53,868 nucleotides of DNA, from assembly GCA_947476185.1 (NCBI GenBank), contig CANJPX010000015.1, positions 1-53,868 of the forward strand, given 5' to 3'. The position numbers were made by a program, and so were the translations under genes. A model generated the notes under the pieces. The model saw only the letters and a program-made list of their open reading frames with translations, had not been told where the DNA came from and did not search any database. Origin of the DNA: Bacteroidota bacterium (GTDB taxonomy: Bacteria > Bacteroidota > Bacteroidia > 2-12-FULL-35-15). Positions 50,784-53,868 of the stretch are shown piece after piece (position 1 is the stretch's first letter; each line of letters begins with the position of its first letter).

Positions 50784-53376
50784 TTTTGATTATCTCTTTT
50801 ACATTGTCTACTTCTTCAACGATGTTTATACCGTTAGCAGTAATTGTTGCGTTTTTTTCTTTCAAATAATTCTTCTTTAAATTTGTCAAAAGCAATCCTC
50901 CCATTTTTACCGATGGATAGCCTGCATTTGACTTATTTTCAAAAGCAACGATTCCTATTTCAGAATCAGAAATAATTACATTTTGCAAAGCGACATAGGA
51001 GTCGTCCTCTGCTGAAAGTGCAATAGAAGCATTTTTGATCTTAACATCATTACCATTTAAATCTGTTCCAGCTTTAATATTTAAAGCTTTGTTACCTATC
51101 CCATTAAAATAGACAGATTTTACTTTTACCTTTCCCATTGTGATATCCAAGGCATTATTTTTACAGTTTTCAAAAGCACAATTTGTAATTGTTCCTTCAG
51201 AAAAATCTATCGCTAAGGCATTTTCTAATTGATGAAACAAACATTCATTAAATGAAAACTTTGAACGAATCAAATTAATTGCACATTCAGATCTACTGTT
51301 ATAAAAGCTACAATTTGAAAATTCAACTGCTGATTCATAAAAAGTAATAGCACCAGTCCTTAACCATTGCGTATCGTGTACTTTTGGCAAATTTTTAAAT
51401 GTTACATATTTAAATTTTGAGCCAAGGGCATTGATCAACACTATTCCTTCTGAGGTTGAATCTGTAGATTCGATAATCAGCGGTTCATCTTCTGTTCCTT
51501 CAAATACAAAAGGGGAATAAGATATAATTTTTGCATGATTCTTAAGATCAATCGAAACACCAGAATTAGCAAATACGCTATATCCTGCAGGGATTATTAA
51601 ATCTTTTGTTATAAGCTGTTTTCCAGGTTGTATATATATTAATTTGCTCGACTCATTTACTGTAAGAAATGTATAATCCGCAATTGTACTCTTTTTATTT
51701 TTTAAGTCGTCTGAAATATATTCATTATCGGTATGCGGAAATGGAAATACCTTCGCTTCCATTAGAACTGAAGAACCCAAAATAGAATATTTAATTGTAA
51801 CGGAATCTGATAATTTTCCTGACCAATTAAAACCAGCAGGCATCGTAAATTTCACAACTCGATATTTCACATACGAATTGGCTTGCTTTGCAGGAAGAAT
51901 AGTATTGATGCAAATTAAAGAATTGAACCCATTAATAGATATTGATTTGATCTCGACGGGCAGAGCGTCAATAGCCCCAATTTGCACAGAAGCACTATTT
52001 CCATCCACTTTAGCTAAATAAGCATGAATTGCTTTAGGAGGGTTCAAAAATTTAGTTATTATATGCTGACGCATATAATATCCTCTGGGATCAAATTTTT
52101 TAAATGGAAATTCTTTATAAATGATCGCTAAATTTTTAGTTAATTGCTCGTTTGAGTCAGCAAAAAAAGCATCTAAATACCCGGGCTGTATGAATCGCTC
52201 TATTTGTTTAACATATTCTGAAAAAAATACTTTATTACTAAATATCATCGTATGCCAATCGACATAATTCGAAATACTATCTAATTCAACATATTTGTAA
52301 AATGCCGTCAGATCCCTTGAGTCGAGATTTGTAAAGCTTTCATAGGCAACAGGTTCCAGTTTGGCCAAAACAGGATTGTAATAATACTTGATATCACTCC
52401 AATCGATACTGTGTTCACCTCCTACCAAATCTATAATTGCATGGAATTTCGCTAAACGCGGAATATCAAATGCCTGATCAACAGGAATGCGTCTACTTCT
52501 CAAGCCTTCAATCAATGCAATTGCTTTCAGATAATATTGTTTTTGAGTACTATCCTGTAAAACCTTATTTTCGCGATATGCTTCCGGATTAGCCGAATAA
52601 TAAGAAGCATATTCATCAACTGAATTTTCCTTTAAAACTTCATTGTATCTGTTTACCCAATATAGATCAGGGCTAAAGCGAACTATAGGTCCTTTTTTCC
52701 TTTTGTTATTTTCAACTAATTCATTTTCAAAATTCTCCTCAACAGCATAAATCCCCCAATCACGACCATTAACAGTTACATTAATAAACGTATAGCGCAA
52801 AGCGATTACCTCTTCACGTTTCATCAATTCATGATAGATCCATTCATAAATATAACCACGAGTCCCGGGATGCATAATAGAAAACCGTTTCATTCCCATG
52901 AATGCATCGTTATCCTTCACAGCAATACGAAACGACCATTTGTTATCTTGCAAATGATCTGTCATATGCCCTTTCAGCCGCAGTTTTATTTTCAATTTTT
53001 TGCCTTGATATTCTAAGGTAGCTGAAACATAATCGCCGTCAATATCATTTATTATAAGCCCTCTTTCTAAAGCTTGTTGCCTGTTTTTCTCCAGTTTTTT
53101 AAAATCTTTTTCATTAATTTCTATAGAAACATTTTCAGGATCTGCTTTTAATCCTTTCTGATAATTGGATGAAATAGTTGATACAAAATCCCATAAACCT
53201 GAATACCCTTTTGTTTGAACAAATTTTGAAGATTCTTTACCTACAAAAAATAACCCAATAATTACAAATAACAAAATCCCTCTTTTAAAAGGTCTTTTAT
53301 TATTTTCTAAAAAGCTTTTTGCTTTTTGCAGTTTATTCTTATTTTCTATATTATCCTTAATTTTCATTGTTGTCAT
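50761..53376 (-). CDS. CotH-kinase-like protein fused to a right-handed beta-helix
   Basis: The product has about 871 residues from the ATG at 53376 (ATG 53367 is an alternative). One membrane helix at about 33-46 is followed by a CotH-like region (about 85-430) with MKRFSIMHPGTRGYIYEWIY, GRDWGIYAVEENFENELVE and KYYYNPVLAKLEPVAYESF. A beta-rich segment follows. From about 600 a parallel beta-helix pattern appears (repeated x-N-C-x-F, FYNSRSECAINLIRS, NCAFENCKNNALDIT). CotH proteins are atypical kinases acting on secreted proteins in spore formers. In this polysaccharide locus it may modify a surface component. It overlaps the O-antigen-ligase gene by 20 bases. Confidence 0.82.
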   Translation of the reverse strand: MTTMKIKDNIENKNKLQKAKSFLENNKRPFKRGILLFVIIGLFFVGKESSKFVQTKGYSGLWDFVSTISSNYQKGLKADPENVSIEINEKDFKKLEKNRQQALERGLIINDIDGDYVSATLEYQGKKLKIKLRLKGHMTDHLQDNKWSFRIAVKDNDAFMGMKRFSIMHPGTRGYIYEWIYHELMKREEVIALRYTFINVTVNGRDWGIYAVEENFENELVENNKRKKGPIVRFSPDLYWVNRYNEVLKENSVDEYASYYSANPEAYRENKVLQDSTQKQYYLKAIALIEGLRSRRIPVDQAFDIPRLAKFHAIIDLVGGEHSIDWSDIKYYYNPVLAKLEPVAYESFTNLDSRDLTAFYKYVELDSISNYVDWHTMIFSNKVFFSEYVKQIERFIQPGYLDAFFADSNEQLTKNLAIIYKEFPFKKFDPRGYYMRQHIITKFLNPPKAIHAYLAKVDGNSASVQIGAIDALPVEIKSISINGFNSLICINTILPAKQANSYVKYRVVKFTMPAGFNWSGKLSDSVTIKYSILGSSVLMEAKVFPFPHTDNEYISDDLKNKKSTIADYTFLTVNESSKLIYIQPGKQLITKDLIIPAGYSVFANSGVSIDLKNHAKIISYSPFVFEGTEDEPLIIESTDSTSEGIVLINALGSKFKYVTFKNLPKVHDTQWLRTGAITFYESAVEFSNCSFYNSRSECAINLIRSKFSFNECLFHQLENALAIDFSEGTITNCAFENCKNNALDITMGKVKVKSVYFNGIGNKALNIKAGTDLNGNDVKIKNASIALSAEDDSYVALQNVIISDSEIGIVAFENKSNAGYPSVKMGGLLLTNLKKNYLKEKNATITANGINIVEEVDNVKEIIKSGKKAHK

Positions 53377-53868
53377 CAACTATAATAGCTTTCTCCTCTT
53401 CTTCTGAATAAAAAACATCATCTGAAATAAGAGTAAGTATCAATAAAAATAAAATATTATGTGGATTCAATGAACCCACCAACCACGACTCAAATACTGC
53501 TGTAAAAGTAACCGCAAAAAGAATAGGAAATGCAAACAATGTTTTTTTTGCAGCAGCAATAAAAGCTAAGAAATACGATCGCAAATAAATCAATAGTCCT
53601 ACAAGTCCAAAATCCATCCAAAAGGTAAGAAATGTATTATGAATTCCACCTTGATGTCCCATACGGGAAAGTAAATCCCAATTACTTCTCATATAATGTT
53701 CATCGTATCCAAAGCCTTTTCCAATAAAGAAATTTTCCTGAACATGTTTCCAGGCAAAGAGCCAAGCTACATACCTTCCACTTCCATTATCGAGTGTACT
53801 TACTCTAAAAAAGCCCCCTAATCCAAGTGAAGAGACAATCACAGAAAAGTGATTCCCGACAAACTCTA
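53357..53868 (-). CDS. O-antigen ligase / Wzy-type polymerase (partial, N-terminus off right edge)
   Basis: An open minus-strand frame runs from the right edge (GAG TTT GTC in phase) to a stop at 53357. The visible ~170 residues match the C-terminal half of the O-antigen ligase/polymerase (Wzy_C) family: SGRYVAWLFAWKHV, then a periplasmic loop with IGKGFGYDEH and HNTFLTFWMDFGLVGLL, and further hydrophobic segments ending in an acidic tail (EEEEKAIIVDDNNEN). It probably joins or polymerises the lipid-linked glycan. The upstream two-thirds lies outside the window. Confidence 0.85.
   Translation of the reverse strand, partial: EFVGNHFSVIVSSLGLGGFFRVSTLDNGSGRYVAWLFAWKHVQENFFIGKGFGYDEHYMRSNWDLLSRMGHQGGIHNTFLTFWMDFGLVGLLIYLRSYFLAFIAAAKKTLFAFPILFAVTFTAVFESWLVGSLNPHNILFLLILTLISDDVFYSEEEEKAIIVDDNNEN

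Overview
The window is low-GC DNA from a member of the Bacteroidota. The evidence is two secreted proteins with type IX secretion (T9SS) type-A C-terminal domains, one very large surface protein with a type-B (CHU_C/gliding-type) C-terminus, a DUF6089/PorG-like outer-membrane barrel, several upstream sites matching the Bacteroidota -33 TTG / -7 TAnnTTTG promoter, and a general lack of Shine-Dalgarno sequences. I cannot place it below phylum level from the sequence alone.

Layout. (1) 1-8.8 kb, mostly envelope functions: a partial membrane-anchored protein, a DegP/HtrA protease, an LptF/LptG-type permease, a small heptad-repeat gene, a GT2 glycosyltransferase followed immediately by a 25-residue membrane miniprotein, a GT39/ArnT-like transferase coupled to a PAP2 phosphatase, and a START-like protein with a histone-H1-like basic tail. 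(2) 8.86-9.4 kb: a CAT-anticodon tRNA whose 3' end is overlapped in antisense by the remnant of a large serine recombinase, the scar of an old integration. (3) 9.5-24.1 kb, all minus strand: a signalling region. A TIR-like protein, a giant nSTAND ATPase with a membrane segment, coiled coil and beta-propeller, a TPR/outer-membrane-barrel protein, a lipoprotein and a SpoIIE-type PP2C phosphatase form one tightly coupled operon. Next come a SiaC-type (DUF1987) phospho-switch protein with a lipoprotein, a TerB-ABC transporter fusion, and a second, membrane-bound SpoIIE phosphatase. (4) 24.1-36.2 kb: T9SS-exported surface proteins, an M16 protease pair, a nitronate monooxygenase/FabK-like flavoenzyme, a DUF6089 barrel and a block of palindromic tandem repeats. 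(5) 36.2-53.9 kb, all minus strand: an exopolysaccharide/O-antigen-type locus with glycosyltransferases, WecE-type aminotransferase, asparagine-synthetase-like amidotransferase, carbamoyltransferase, methyltransferase, two sugar epimerases/dehydratases, an ATP-grasp ligase, a HAD phosphatase, a divergent metallophosphatase, a CotH-kinase-like beta-helix protein, and an O-antigen ligase/polymerase running off the right edge.

How the genes fit together. The signalling region has the parts of a trans-envelope sensor: outer-membrane and lipoprotein components, an inner-membrane-anchored STAND ATPase, and a PP2C phosphatase with a nearby SiaC-like substrate. By analogy with SiaA/SiaC/RsbU partner switching, the output may be dephosphorylation of the switch protein. 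This arrangement is the best candidate here for an undescribed system. The polysaccharide locus appears to make a polymer with amino-, carbamoyl-, amide- and methyl-modified sugars. All functions are inferred from motifs read by eye; no database search was possible.
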